A program made the position numbers and the translations under genes. The notes under the pieces were generated by a model. It saw only the letters and a list, made by a program, of their open reading frames with translations, had not been told where the DNA came from and ran no database searches. A stretch of 64,000 nucleotides of DNA from Sphingomonas koreensis (GTDB lineage Bacteria > Pseudomonadota > Alphaproteobacteria > Sphingomonadales > Sphingomonadaceae), in NCBI GenBank assembly GCA_006438735.1, contig RCZF01000005.1, forward strand, positions 186,001 to 250,000. Direction: 5' to 3'. The stretch's first letter is position 1; the number at the start of each line of letters is the position of its first letter. Shown piece after piece: positions 1 to 7,379 of this stretch.

Positions 1-212
1 ACCATCAATCGCAGCGCCTCGGCGACATCGAGATGCAGGGCGACCTTCGATCGGATGTCGATGATGAAGCCGGTCGGGCGATCGCACAATTGCAGCGAGA
101 TGAGCTCCTGGCGAAGCGCCACCTCATAATCCCTGACCGTGTCGATCGACCAGTCGCCGGTTCGAGTAGCGGTTAGCAGCGGGATGTCCCGCTCGAGCGC
201 GAAGTGAAACAT
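1..212 (-). CDS. Hypothetical protein, 3' end missing
   Basis: The gene reads leftward and runs off the window. The 70 visible residues start MFHFALERDIPLLTATRTGD and contain a mixed alpha/beta pattern (FIIDIRS) that could be a small STAS- or SpoIIAA-like fold, but this is only an impression. The start ATG is at 210-212; a CTCC block at 220-223, which reads GGAG on the minus strand, is a plausible ribosome site. The product is not recognised. The next gene on the same strand starts upstream at 845, leaving a 177-base spacer with a hairpin. Confidence 0.6.
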   Translation of the reverse strand, partial: MFHFALERDIPLLTATRTGDWSIDTVRDYEVALRQELISLQLCDRPTGFIIDIRSKVALHLDVAEALRLM

Positions 213-360
213 GCGTCAGTCTCCCTGCAGCGGGAGCACTCCACGGTCTCTCAGCCAACACGTCGCCGGTAAATGGTCGTGGTGATCGATCAAGTTAACA
301 CCGCAAGCGTTACGGCAAGATTAAAAGATGTCAGCGCTCTCGACGTTAACCAGCTTGGGT

Positions 361-378
361 TCGAGCGATTACGCTCGA
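361..378. terminator. Perfect hairpin downstream of the stress protein gene
   Basis: TCGAGCG, loop ATTA, then CGCTCGA gives a perfect 7-base stem. It lies just past the stop of the leftward universal stress protein gene. There is no clear U-tract, so termination is uncertain. Confidence 0.3.
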
Positions 379-389
379 GTGTCGCCCAC

Positions 390-845
390 TCAGCTCAGCC
401 GATCGATCGCCTCATTGTCCAGGCTCCCCGGCACGATCATCAGCGGCACCGGCAGGCCGGCGGCGTCGGCGGCGACGAAATGGCCGATCAGCGGGCCGGG
501 CGCGCCGCTTTCGGAGCTCGCCAGCACCAGCGCGGCGATGTCGGGGTTTTCGGCGATCACCTCGCGGATCACCTTCGCGGGTTCGCCCTGGCGGACGGTG
601 ATCGACGGGCGCAGCCCCGATTCCGCGACCAGCGTGCCGGCGGCGGCGGCGACCAGCCCCTCGGCCTTCAGCCGCGCTTCTTCCTCCATCGTTGCTTGGA
701 CGCCGCCCCATTGGACGAACTCGGCGGGCGGGATCAGCGCAAGGATCTCGACGCCGCCGCCGGTCTTCACCGCGCGCCGCGCGGCGAAGCGCAGCGCGAT
801 GCTCGCTTCCGGGCTTTCGTCGATCACCACCAGATAGATGCGCAT
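390..845 (-). CDS. Universal stress protein (UspA family)
   Basis: The protein has 151 residues, the usual length for a single-domain UspA protein. It opens MRIYLVVIDESPEASIALRFA, which fits the first Usp strand and helix. It ends with PLIGHFVAADAAGLPVPLMIVPG, in the place of the usual nucleotide-binding G-x-(S/T)-rich end. The start at 845 is chosen because AAGGAGAG (minus strand) lies just before it; the open frame extends much farther upstream only because it is a shadow of pdhC. Usp proteins are cytoplasmic and support survival under starvation or stress, with ligand and partner varying by paralogue. The gene is divergent from pdhC. Confidence 0.8.
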   Translation of the reverse strand: MRIYLVVIDESPEASIALRFAARRAVKTGGGVEILALIPPAEFVQWGGVQATMEEEARLKAEGLVAAAAGTLVAESGLRPSITVRQGEPAKVIREVIAENPDIAALVLASSESGAPGPLIGHFVAADAAGLPVPLMIVPGSLDNEAIDRLS

Positions 846-1008
846 GCCCCGCTCTCCTTGCGGCGAAGGTGGCGCGGGAAGCCGGCGCTGGCAAGGGCGG
901 GTTCGCGCCACCGCTTTTGCGCTACGGATTTGGGGCACGGTCTTGACGCACGCGCGTTGATGGCGAAGGAAGCCCCCGCTCTCGCCAACACAAGGACTCC
1001 GCAAATCG

Positions 1009-2340
1009 ATGTCGATCGAGATCAAGATGCCCGCGCTTTCGCCCACGATGGAAGAGGGCACGCTCGCCAAATGGCTGGTCAAGGAGGGCGACAGCGTCAA
1101 GTCGGGCGACCTGATGGCCGAGATCGAAACCGACAAGGCGACGATGGAGTTCGAGGCGGTCGATGAAGGCGTGATCGCCAAGATCCTTATCCAGGAAGGC
1201 GCCGAGGGCGTGAAGGTCGGCGAGGTGATCGCGATTCTCGCCGAGGAAGGCGAGGATGCGTCCTCCGTCGACGCGCCCAAGGCGGCGGCGAGCGAAGCCA
1301 GGGCGGAAGCGCCCAAGGCCGCGGAAAAGGCCGATGTCGCCGAGACCAAACAGGCCGAGCAAAAGGCCGCACCGGCTGCGCCGTCGTCGGGGGACCGCGT
1401 CAAGGCGAGCCCGCTGGCGCGCCGGATCGCCGCCGACAAGGGAATCGACATCGCCGCGCTAAGCGGGTCGGGGCCGAACGGGCGGATCGTCAAGGCAGAC
1501 GTCGAGGGCGCCAAGCCTGTCCCGAGCGCAGTCGAGGGGGGCGGCGCTGCGCCCGCGCCGAAGGCCGAGGCTGCCGCGCCCAGTGCTGCGCCAGCATCGG
1601 CACCGGCCGCTGCGCCCGCCGAAGCCAAGGCGGTGTGGTTCGACGATGCGATCCCGCATGAAGTCGAGAAGCTGTCGAACATCCGCAAGACGATCGCGCG
1701 CCGGCTTACCGAATCGAAGCAGCAGGTGCCGCACATCTATCTCACGGTCGATATCCGGCTCGATGCGCTGCTCAAGCTGCGGTCCGATCTCAACAAGAGC
1801 CTCGAAGCGCGTGGCGTGAAGCTGTCGGTCAACGATCTGCTGATCAAGGCGCTCGGCGTGGCGCTGGAGGCGACGCCGAAGTGCAACGTGACGTTCCTGG
1901 GCAACGACCTGGTCAGCTACAAGCGCGCCGACGTGTCGGTCGCGGTGTCGACGCCGACCGGGCTCATCACGCCGATCATCCGCGATGCGGCCAACATCAG
2001 CGTGTCGTCGATCTCGACGCAGATGAAAGACCTCGCGGGTCGCGCCAAGGAGGGCAAGCTGAAGCCCGAGGAATATCAGGGCGGCACCGCCAGCCTATCA
2101 AACATGGGCATGTTCGGCATCAAGCAGTTCGAGGCGGTGATCAATCCGCCGCAGGGCATGATCCTGGCGGTCGGCGCCGGCGAGAAGCGGGCCTATATCG
2201 TCGATGACGCGCTCGGCGTCGCGACGATGATGACCGCGACCGGCAGCTTCGATCACCGCGCGATCGACGGCGCGGACGGCGCGCAGATGCTCAAGGTGTT
2301 CAAGGAGTTGGTCGAGAACCCGCTGGGGATGATCGCTTGA
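1009..2340 (+). CDS. pdhC: Pyruvate dehydrogenase complex E2, dihydrolipoamide acetyltransferase
   Basis: This 443-residue E2 transfers acetyl groups from the E1 thiamine intermediate to CoA. The N-terminal lipoyl domain (about 1-78) carries the lipoylated lysine K43 in ETDKATMEF. An Ala/Lys-rich linker follows, then the E1/E3-binding domain (about 131-168, [20 protein letters not shown]). A second Ala/Pro linker leads to the catalytic domain, with H416 and D420 in SFDHRAIDG. Residues 169-177 (KPVPSAVEG) look like a translated dispersed repeat inserted in the second linker. E1 genes are not in this window. The E3 gene lies 1.1 kb downstream, and the stop overlaps the next start. E2s of other 2-oxoacid complexes are related, but the sequence and the lpd neighbour favour pyruvate. 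Confidence 0.93.
   Translation: MSIEIKMPALSPTMEEGTLAKWLVKEGDSVKSGDLMAEIETDKATMEFEAVDEGVIAKILIQEGAEGVKVGEVIAILAEEGEDASSVDAPKAAASEARAEAPKAAEKADVAETKQAEQKAAPAAPSSGDRVKASPLARRIAADKGIDIAALSGSGPNGRIVKADVEGAKPVPSAVEGGGAAPAPKAEAAAPSAAPASAPAAAPAEAKAVWFDDAIPHEVEKLSNIRKTIARRLTESKQQVPHIYLTVDIRLDALLKLRSDLNKSLEARGVKLSVNDLLIKALGVALEATPKCNVTFLGNDLVSYKRADVSVAVSTPTGLITPIIRDAANISVSSISTQMKDLAGRAKEGKLKPEEYQGGTASLSNMGMFGIKQFEAVINPPQGMILAVGAGEKRAYIVDDALGVATMMTATGSFDHRAIDGADGAQMLKVFKELVENPLGMIA
1516..1538 (+). repeat. Dispersed-repeat-like segment inside the pdhC linker
   Basis: The segment reads CCTGTCCCGAGCGCAGTCGA plus GGG, closely resembling the CCTGAGCG(A/C)AGTCGA(A/G)GGG repeat scattered through many sphingomonad genomes. 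It is in frame, adding PVPSAVEG to the otherwise Ala/Pro/Lys linker. The similarity is from memory of the repeat family; no other copy was found in this window. Confidence 0.5.
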
Positions 2341-2774
2341 GTTTGAGCGAGAAGGCCGGAAAATTCGTGCTGGCGGTGGGGCTGGTCTCCGTCGTCGCGA
2401 GCCTGTCCTTCGTGGTGGTCGGCCTGATCGGGGCGGCGGTGCCGCTGCGTGAATTGAGCTTCGGCGCTTTCGGCATGGTGTGGCTCGGCTACATGCCCTT
2501 GATGGTGCCGGTGGTGACGATCGCCGGGGTTCTCGCGTTGCCGGTCTGGCGGGTGATGGAGACGAGCGGACGGCCGGGCGTGTGGGCCTATGCCGCCGCC
2601 GGCGCGATCGCCGGCGTGGTGGCGAGTATCGCGCTGTTGTGGCGGCTGGCGCTGGCCGGGCCGAACGTCGCGGTATGGGGCGCGGTCGGGCTGTTGCCAG
2701 GGATCGCGGCGGGGCTGTTCTGGTGGCAGACCGTCGTTCGCCGCGAACGCGCCGAGCGGGGGATTGCGGCATGA
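2337..2774 (+). CDS. Small membrane protein of unknown function
   Basis: The frame gives 145 residues with about four hydrophobic segments (near residues 9-32, 48-68, 80-103 and 108-128) and charged ends, so an inner-membrane protein is likely. The start is TTG at 2337, overlapping the pdhC stop by four bases; a second TTG two codons later is also possible. Its stop overlaps the start of the thioesterase gene (ATGA), so the three are probably translated together. The family is not recognised. Its location inside the pdhC-lpd stretch does not by itself imply a role in pyruvate oxidation. Confidence 0.65.
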   Translation: MSLSEKAGKFVLAVGLVSVVASLSFVVVGLIGAAVPLRELSFGAFGMVWLGYMPLMVPVVTIAGVLALPVWRVMETSGRPGVWAYAAAGAIAGVVASIALLWRLALAGPNVAVWGAVGLLPGIAAGLFWWQTVVRRERAERGIAA

Positions 2775-3169
2775 CCGACGGCAGCGAAATCCCGACCGGC
2801 GAGCCCGCGATTCGCGTCAGCACGATGCCCGCCGACACCAACGCTTATGGCGACATTTTCGGCGGCTGGCTGATGAGCCAGATGGATATGGCGGCGGGGC
2901 TGGTCGCCGCGCGCCACTCGCAGGGTCGCGCGGTGACGATCGCGGTCGAGGGGATGAAGTTCCACGCGCCGGTCCATGTCGGCGACGAGGTGTCGGTCTA
3001 TACGCGGCTGGTGTCGGTCGGCAACACGTCGATGACGATCGAGGTCGAGGCCTGGCGCCGCGCGCGCCACACCGAAAACCACCGCCGTGTGACGCAGGCA
3101 AAGTTCGTGTTCGTCGGCATCGACGAAGAACGGCATCCCCGGCGGGTGCCGGCAATGGTGGCTTCGTGA
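2771..3169 (+). CDS. Acyl-CoA thioesterase, hotdog fold (YciA type)
   Basis: The 132-residue protein contains NAYGDIFGGWLMSQMDMAAG near residue 25, the helix and catalytic-acid region typical of YciA-like hotdog thioesterases, followed by strands such as VEGMKFHAPVHVGDEVSVY. These cytoplasmic enzymes hydrolyse acyl-CoA to free acid and CoA. The substrate range cannot be read from the sequence. It overlaps the upstream membrane-protein gene by four bases. Its place next to acetyl-CoA-forming enzymes is suggestive only. Confidence 0.85.
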   Translation: MTDGSEIPTGEPAIRVSTMPADTNAYGDIFGGWLMSQMDMAAGLVAARHSQGRAVTIAVEGMKFHAPVHVGDEVSVYTRLVSVGNTSMTIEVEAWRRARHTENHRRVTQAKFVFVGIDEERHPRRVPAMVAS

Positions 3170-3188
3170 CCGCTGGTGAGCGCGACCA

Positions 3189-3428
3189 ATGGTGGAGGCG
3201 GCAATTGCCCGCCTGCTCTCCGCCGAGCAATCGGGGACATCTCCGCGAACGATCGGAGATAAGTGGTTGCTGTTGGCGTCGCGGACCTGGTCAAAAAGTC
3301 GCTGGCAAGTGACGTTCAACGTTCCAGATACCATCTATCACATCCTGGATGATCCCGACGTTCGCGCGAAGGACATCCGCTACGCTGAAAATCAATGGGC
3401 GCAGGCCCGGGAGTGGCTAAATGGCTGA
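3189..3428 (+). CDS. Hypothetical 79-residue protein overlapping lpd
   Basis: The frame encodes MVEAAIARLLSAEQSGTSPR onward and ends AENQWAQAREWLNG. Its composition looks like a real protein (Trp/Tyr-containing, mixed charge) rather than an antisense shadow. GGTGAG precedes the ATG. The last eight bases overlap the start of lpdA, which suggests translational coupling. No family is recognised. The start is uncertain because a competing frame opens at a GTG just upstream. Confidence 0.5.
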   Translation: MVEAAIARLLSAEQSGTSPRTIGDKWLLLASRTWSKSRWQVTFNVPDTIYHILDDPDVRAKDIRYAENQWAQAREWLNG

Positions 3429-4815
3429 AACGTTCGACCTCATCATCCTCGGTTCGGGCCCCGGCGGGTATGTCGCGGCGATCCGGGCCTCGCAAATCGG
3501 CATGAAAGTCGCGATCGTCGAGCGCGAGCGGTTGGGCGGCATCTGCCTCAATTGGGGGTGCATCCCGACCAAGGCGCTGCTGCGGACGTCGGAAATCTAT
3601 CACTATATGCAGCATGCGGCCGATTACGGGCTGTCGGCGGAGAAGGTCGGGTTTGATCTGACGAAGGTGGTCGAGCGGTCGCGCAAGGTGGCGGGGCAGC
3701 TCAATTCGGGCGTCAAGGGCCTGATGAAGAAGAACAAGATCACCGTCGTCGAGGGCAATGGCGCGCTGACCGGCAAGGGCAAGCTGACCGTCACGACCGG
3801 AGACCAGAAGCGTGAGCTCGAGGCCAAGCACATCATCGTCGCGACCGGCGCGCGGGCCCGCGACCTGCCGTTCGCCAAGGCCGACGGCAAGCGCATCTGG
3901 ACCTATCGCCACGCGATGACGCCGGCTGAAATGCCGACCAAGCTGCTGGTGATCGGCTCGGGCGCGATCGGCGTGGAGTTCGCCAGCTTCTACAACGACA
4001 TGGGCGCCGACGTGACGATCGTCGAGATGCTGCCGCGCATCCTGCCGGTCGAGGACGAGGAAGTCAGCGCGTTCATGGACAAGGCGCTGACCAAGCAGGG
4101 CATCAAGATCGTCACCGGCGCGGGCGTCGAGAAGATCGAGAGCGGCGCCAAATCGGTCAAGGCGACGATCAAGGGCAAGGACGGCAAGGCCACCACCGAG
4201 GAGTTCAGCCACGTCATCGTCGCGATCGGCATCGTGCCGAACACCGAGGAGATCGGGCTGGAGAAATTGGGCGTCGAAACCGATCGCGGGCACATCAAGG
4301 TCGATGGCTATGCGCGGACCAATGTCGAGGGGCTGTACGCCATCGGCGACGTCACCGGCGCGCCGTGGCTGGCGCACAAGGCGAGCCATGAGGGCATCGT
4401 CTGCGTCGAGGCGATCGCCGGCGAGAAGCCGCATCCGTTCGGCACCTGGAACATCCCCGGCTGCACCTATTCGCGCCCGCAGGTGGCGAGCGTGGGGCTG
4501 ACCGAGGCGAAGGCGAAGGAAGCGGGCAAGCAGGTGAAGGTCGGCAAGTTCCCGTTCATCGGCAACGGCAAGGCGATCGCGCTGGGCGAGGCGGAAGGCT
4601 TCATCAAGACGGTGTTCGACGCCAAGACCGGCGAGCTGCTCGGCGCGCACATGGTCGGGGCGGAAGTGACCGAGCTGATCCAAGGCTATGTCGTCGCGCG
4701 CCAGCTCGAGACGACCGAGGCCGAGCTGATGGAGACGGTGTTCGCGCACCCGACCTTGAGCGAGATGATGCACGAAAGCGTCCTCTCGGCCTATGGACGC
4801 GCGATCCACTTCTGA
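3421..4815 (+). CDS. lpdA: Dihydrolipoyl dehydrogenase (E3)
   Basis: This 464-residue flavoprotein disulfide reductase reoxidises dihydrolipoyl groups of 2-oxoacid dehydrogenase E2 proteins with NAD+. The FAD Rossmann motif GSGPGG is at 11-16, and the redox pair C42/C47 lies in GGICLNWGCIPTKALLR. The NAD-binding GSGAIGVEFA region is near 180. The catalytic pair H443/E448 is in AHPTLSEMMHE. The length and all key residues are intact. With pdhC 1.1 kb upstream this is probably the E3 of the pyruvate complex, although one E3 can serve several complexes. Confidence 0.95.
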   Translation: MAETFDLIILGSGPGGYVAAIRASQIGMKVAIVERERLGGICLNWGCIPTKALLRTSEIYHYMQHAADYGLSAEKVGFDLTKVVERSRKVAGQLNSGVKGLMKKNKITVVEGNGALTGKGKLTVTTGDQKRELEAKHIIVATGARARDLPFAKADGKRIWTYRHAMTPAEMPTKLLVIGSGAIGVEFASFYNDMGADVTIVEMLPRILPVEDEEVSAFMDKALTKQGIKIVTGAGVEKIESGAKSVKATIKGKDGKATTEEFSHVIVAIGIVPNTEEIGLEKLGVETDRGHIKVDGYARTNVEGLYAIGDVTGAPWLAHKASHEGIVCVEAIAGEKPHPFGTWNIPGCTYSRPQVASVGLTEAKAKEAGKQVKVGKFPFIGNGKAIALGEAEGFIKTVFDAKTGELLGAHMVGAEVTELIQGYVVARQLETTEAELMETVFAHPTLSEMMHESVLSAYGRAIHF

Positions 4816-4830
4816 TCGATCAGCCAGAAA

Positions 4831-5385
4831 ATGACTGATCCGTCGGATCAACCGCTGGAAGTGCGCTGGGACACCAGCACGCTGGGGTGCTTCCTGCCGA
4901 TCATCGCGCTCATGGCGGCATTCTTTTTGCTCGCCGCATTCTTTCCGATCGTCGTTCCCGACGGGTCGTTCAGCACAACCCGGATGATCGCGCTGGCGGG
5001 TCCAACGATCGGTGGCGTTCGGATCGGCTTTCTCGGCATGGCCGTAATCGCGGGTGGCGGCGTCTATTTGAACGGCGCACGCTTCATCGACGACGTGGCG
5101 TTGAAGGCGACACCCGCCGGGCTGCGCTTTCATACGTCCCTACGTCAACCGAACGTGCCGTGGTCGCAGGTCGTCAAGGTGGCGGCGACATCGACCCGCG
5201 ACATCTACGAAATCATGGTTGATCTTGCCGGCACGGCTGACGATCCATCGCCGCGGCGAATCATGGTGAAACCCGTCGATGAAGGACGCGGCCAAGTTGC
5301 GCGATTTTGTGATGTGGCCGCGCGGCGCATCGTTGCCGCACGCGCGTCAGGCGCTAACACGTCTGTGCCGCCTCGAGCGCAATGA
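4831..5385 (+). CDS. Membrane protein of unknown function
   Basis: The 184 residues begin with a short cytoplasmic stretch, then two hydrophobic segments near residues 20-43 and 52-76. A soluble C-terminal half follows, with strand-like pieces (LKATPAGLRFHTSLRQPNVPWSQ) reminiscent of small bacterial PH-like domains. That similarity is an impression from the pattern, not a firm assignment. The gene lies 15 bases behind lpdA, and its stop overlaps the next start (ATGA), so the three are likely cotranscribed. Confidence 0.65.
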   Translation: MTDPSDQPLEVRWDTSTLGCFLPIIALMAAFFLLAAFFPIVVPDGSFSTTRMIALAGPTIGGVRIGFLGMAVIAGGGVYLNGARFIDDVALKATPAGLRFHTSLRQPNVPWSQVVKVAATSTRDIYEIMVDLAGTADDPSPRRIMVKPVDEGRGQVARFCDVAARRIVAARASGANTSVPPRAQ

Positions 5386-5819
5386 TAGACGAAGCGTCCC
5401 GTCGGCTTATGGACCCGCGATCCACTTCTGAGCCAAACGAGAGCGCGACGCGGATCGCCGACGTCGCGCTGGTCCGTTCGCTGCTGATCGCGGCGGCGCG
5501 GCGCGGCGAAGGGGTGAGCTATTCGCAGGCGCTGAACGAGCTCGGCACGCGTTTCACGCGGCCGAAGATGCGCGCGCTGTGCAAGACGCTCGGGCGGATC
5601 GACGAGATGGCGGAAGCGGCGGGCGAGCCGGAGCTGGCCGTGCTCGTCGTGCGTGAGGGCGACGGGTTGCCGGGGCAGGGCTGGTGGGTCGGGCGCGCGG
5701 CGATGGGATATGACGGCAGCTGGACTGGGCCGGACGCGGTGGCGCTGGTGCGCAAACTGCAGCGCAAGGCGTATCGGTATTGGCGGGGGCACGCCTCTTC
5801 TTCGTCACCCCGGGCTTGA
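5382..5819 (+). CDS. Hypothetical protein with a repeat-encoded tail
   Basis: The 145 residues include a helical N-terminal half (SYSQALNELGTRFTRPKMRA) and the segment LAVLVVREGDGLPGQGWWVG. Both resemble a sphingomonad family of unannotated proteins that look like small winged-helix or methyltransferase-like DNA-binding modules. No function can be assigned. The last residues (SSSSPRA) and the stop codon are read from the left arm of the palindromic repeat at 5803-5886, so the repeat has probably replaced or extended the original 3' end. The start overlaps the upstream stop. Confidence 0.6.
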   Translation: MIDEASRRLMDPRSTSEPNESATRIADVALVRSLLIAAARRGEGVSYSQALNELGTRFTRPKMRALCKTLGRIDEMAEAAGEPELAVLVVREGDGLPGQGWWVGRAAMGYDGSWTGPDAVALVRKLQRKAYRYWRGHASSSSPRA

Positions 5820-5886
5820 CCCGGGGTCCCGCTGCCTTTCCCAAGTCGAAGAAGAAGCGGGACCCCGGCTCAAGGCCGGGGTGACG
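5803..5886. repeat. Long inverted repeat, palindromic family A
   Basis: Two 31-base arms (5803-5833 and 5856-5886) are complementary with two mismatches. The left arm begins CGTCACCCCGGGCTTGACCC. The 22-base centre is unrelated. The same core (CCCGG-CTTGA-CCGGG) recurs at 14571-14645 and 14983-15069 beside the GIY-YIG gene. As RNA it would form a very stable hairpin, and it may act as a terminator for the convergent genes on either side. Confidence 0.85.
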
Positions 5887-5900
5887 ACGCATTTTTACGC

Positions 5901-6362
5901 TCAGCGTTGCTCAACAAACTCCCCCAGCAACCGCCCATAATCCTCCGGCGCGGGAAATTGCGCGAAGCTGTGGCGGGCGCCGGTTTCGGCCCAGGGCAGC
6001 TTCTCGCTGGTGTAGCTTTCGACGAATGGCGCGAACCAGCTCGGATCGTCGAGCACGCCCGCGCGCACGTTGACGAAGCCCATTGTTGGATCGAGCACAG
6101 TATGCGTCCAGCTCTTACACCAATCACAGTGCTGATGTTCTTGTCCCCGCGCGTGAAGCCCGCCGAGCACGGTTTCGCCCTGGGTCACCTCGAACCCGTC
6201 GGTGGGGACGGCGACAGATAGCGAGAACGCGCTGCCGGACATCTTCTGGCAGCCGGTGCAATGGCACGCCATCGTCAGTATCGGCGGTTTGGTGATCGCA
6301 AAACGCACCTTGCCGCAGCGGCAGGCGCCTTCGATCGGTGAGTTGGGCATGGTCATGGGCAT
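5901..6362 (-). CDS. GFA/CENP-V family zinc protein
   Basis: The 153-residue protein shows the zinc-ligand pattern of the glutathione-dependent formaldehyde-activating (GFA) family: CRC near the start, CHCTGC about 20 residues later, and CDWC near residue 85. Members of this fold are small cytoplasmic proteins; few have a proven reaction, so a formaldehyde role should not be assumed. The start at 6362 is preferred because AGGAAGG (minus strand) precedes it at good spacing. A longer upstream reading lacks such a site. Confidence 0.85.
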   Translation of the reverse strand: MPMTMPNSPIEGACRCGKVRFAITKPPILTMACHCTGCQKMSGSAFSLSVAVPTDGFEVTQGETVLGGLHARGQEHQHCDWCKSWTHTVLDPTMGFVNVRAGVLDDPSWFAPFVESYTSEKLPWAETGARHSFAQFPAPEDYGRLLGEFVEQR

Positions 6363-6428
6363 CGCCTTCCTGCTGGACGCGCGCAGCATGCCGCGTCAGG
6401 ATCGCGGGCTCAACCGGGGAGGGGCGCG

Positions 6429-6896
6429 ATGCCGTTCGGAATTTTGTGGCCGACCTTTGCGCTCGTCGCGCTGATCTTCGTCGTGTGGGTGGTGCTGTTC
6501 GTCCAGCGCTTCGCGCATATCAAGCGCAACCCGCCGAGCGCGGCCGATTTCGCCGACGGCGACGCGGCGATGCGCTATTTCCGGCCGGTCGAGATGCCGG
6601 CGAACAATCTCGCCAATTTGTTCGAGATGCCGGTGCTGTTCTTCGCGCTGGTGCCGCTGCTGCTGATCACGCGCCACGCCGATCATCTGCAGGTGCTGCT
6701 CGCCTGGGTGTTCGTGGTGCTGCGCTGCGTGCACAGCGTCATCCATATCGGGCCGAAAAAGGTGCAGCCGCGCTTTCTGGTCTATCTCGCGTCGTGCGCG
6801 GTGCTGCTGGCGATGTGGATCGGCTTTTTCGTCGATATGCTCCACGCCGCGAGCGTCTATCACGCGGCGCTGGGCGGGGCTTACCCGACCCGCTGA
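6429..6896 (+). CDS. MAPEG family membrane protein
   Basis: The 155-residue protein has four hydrophobic segments and the MAPEG-like core around residues 52-105 (RPVEMPANNLANLFEMPVLF and LRCVHSVIHIG). MAPEG proteins are integral membrane proteins, some with glutathione-dependent activities, although bacterial members like this are mostly uncharacterised. The start ATG follows GGGGAGGGG at short spacing. The 3' end overlaps the convergent next gene by 16 bases. Confidence 0.85.
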   Translation: MPFGILWPTFALVALIFVVWVVLFVQRFAHIKRNPPSAADFADGDAAMRYFRPVEMPANNLANLFEMPVLFFALVPLLLITRHADHLQVLLAWVFVVLRCVHSVIHIGPKKVQPRFLVYLASCAVLLAMWIGFFVDMLHAASVYHAALGGAYPTR

Positions 6897-7258
6897 ATCG
6901 CGCGCGCCAGGATCGCCGGCGGACCGGCACGCCGCATCGCATAAGCGAGAATCGCCAGTCCCGCGCCGCCGATCGCCCAGGCGAATCCCGTCGCGAAGGC
7001 ATGTGCCACGCCGCAGGCGGCGAGCGCGAGCGTCGTGCCTGCCGCGGTCAGAAGCGCGATCGCTGCCGACGACAACGGCTCGCGGCGAAGCCCGCCGATC
7101 GCGATGAGGGCGGGCGCGGCGAGCGCCGCCCAGCCGCTCAGCGCGATGGCGGCGCCGAACCACAGCGCCATTGCGGCATGGCGCCGATCCTGCGCCGCGG
7201 CCAGCGCGACGAGGCAGATCATGGCGGCGGGAAGAGCGGCGGGCGTGGACATGGGCAT
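6881..7258 (-). CDS. Small membrane protein of unknown function
   Basis: From the ATG at 7258 the frame gives 125 residues, very Ala/Leu-rich, with about four hydrophobic segments and short loops (DRRHA, RREPLS). It probably lies in the inner membrane. The open frame extends to 7435, but that part is Arg-rich and overlaps the region upstream of the CocE gene, so the shorter start is preferred; ATG at 7252 is also possible. The family is not recognised. It is convergent with the MAPEG gene. Confidence 0.55.
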   Translation of the reverse strand: MPMSTPAALPAAMICLVALAAAQDRRHAAMALWFGAAIALSGWAALAAPALIAIGGLRREPLSSAAIALLTAAGTTLALAACGVAHAFATGFAWAIGGAGLAILAYAMRRAGPPAILARAIQRVG

Positions 7259-7379
7259 CAGCCTGCCGCCACGCTGGTTATCATCGGGTAAACGGCGGCG
7301 CGGCGGTCGCTCAGGCGTTGCGCGCTCGGGACCATCGGTTAAGAAGAAGGCACACCTTGTACCGGAGCCTGAAACCAGC

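Noticed and set aside
361-390. tRNA-like GGTTCGAGC segment
   Set aside because: It resembles a T-loop only in the first bases; no acceptor, D or anticodon stem can be drawn around it.
273-1166. 297-residue plus-strand frame across the stress-protein gene
   Set aside because: It opposes a recognisable Usp protein, and its sequence is Arg/Ala/Gly-rich with no domain.
3316-5133. 605-residue minus-strand frame opposite lpdA
   Set aside because: Antisense shadow of a well-supported gene, with His/Arg/Asp-rich low-complexity translation typical of high-GC DNA.
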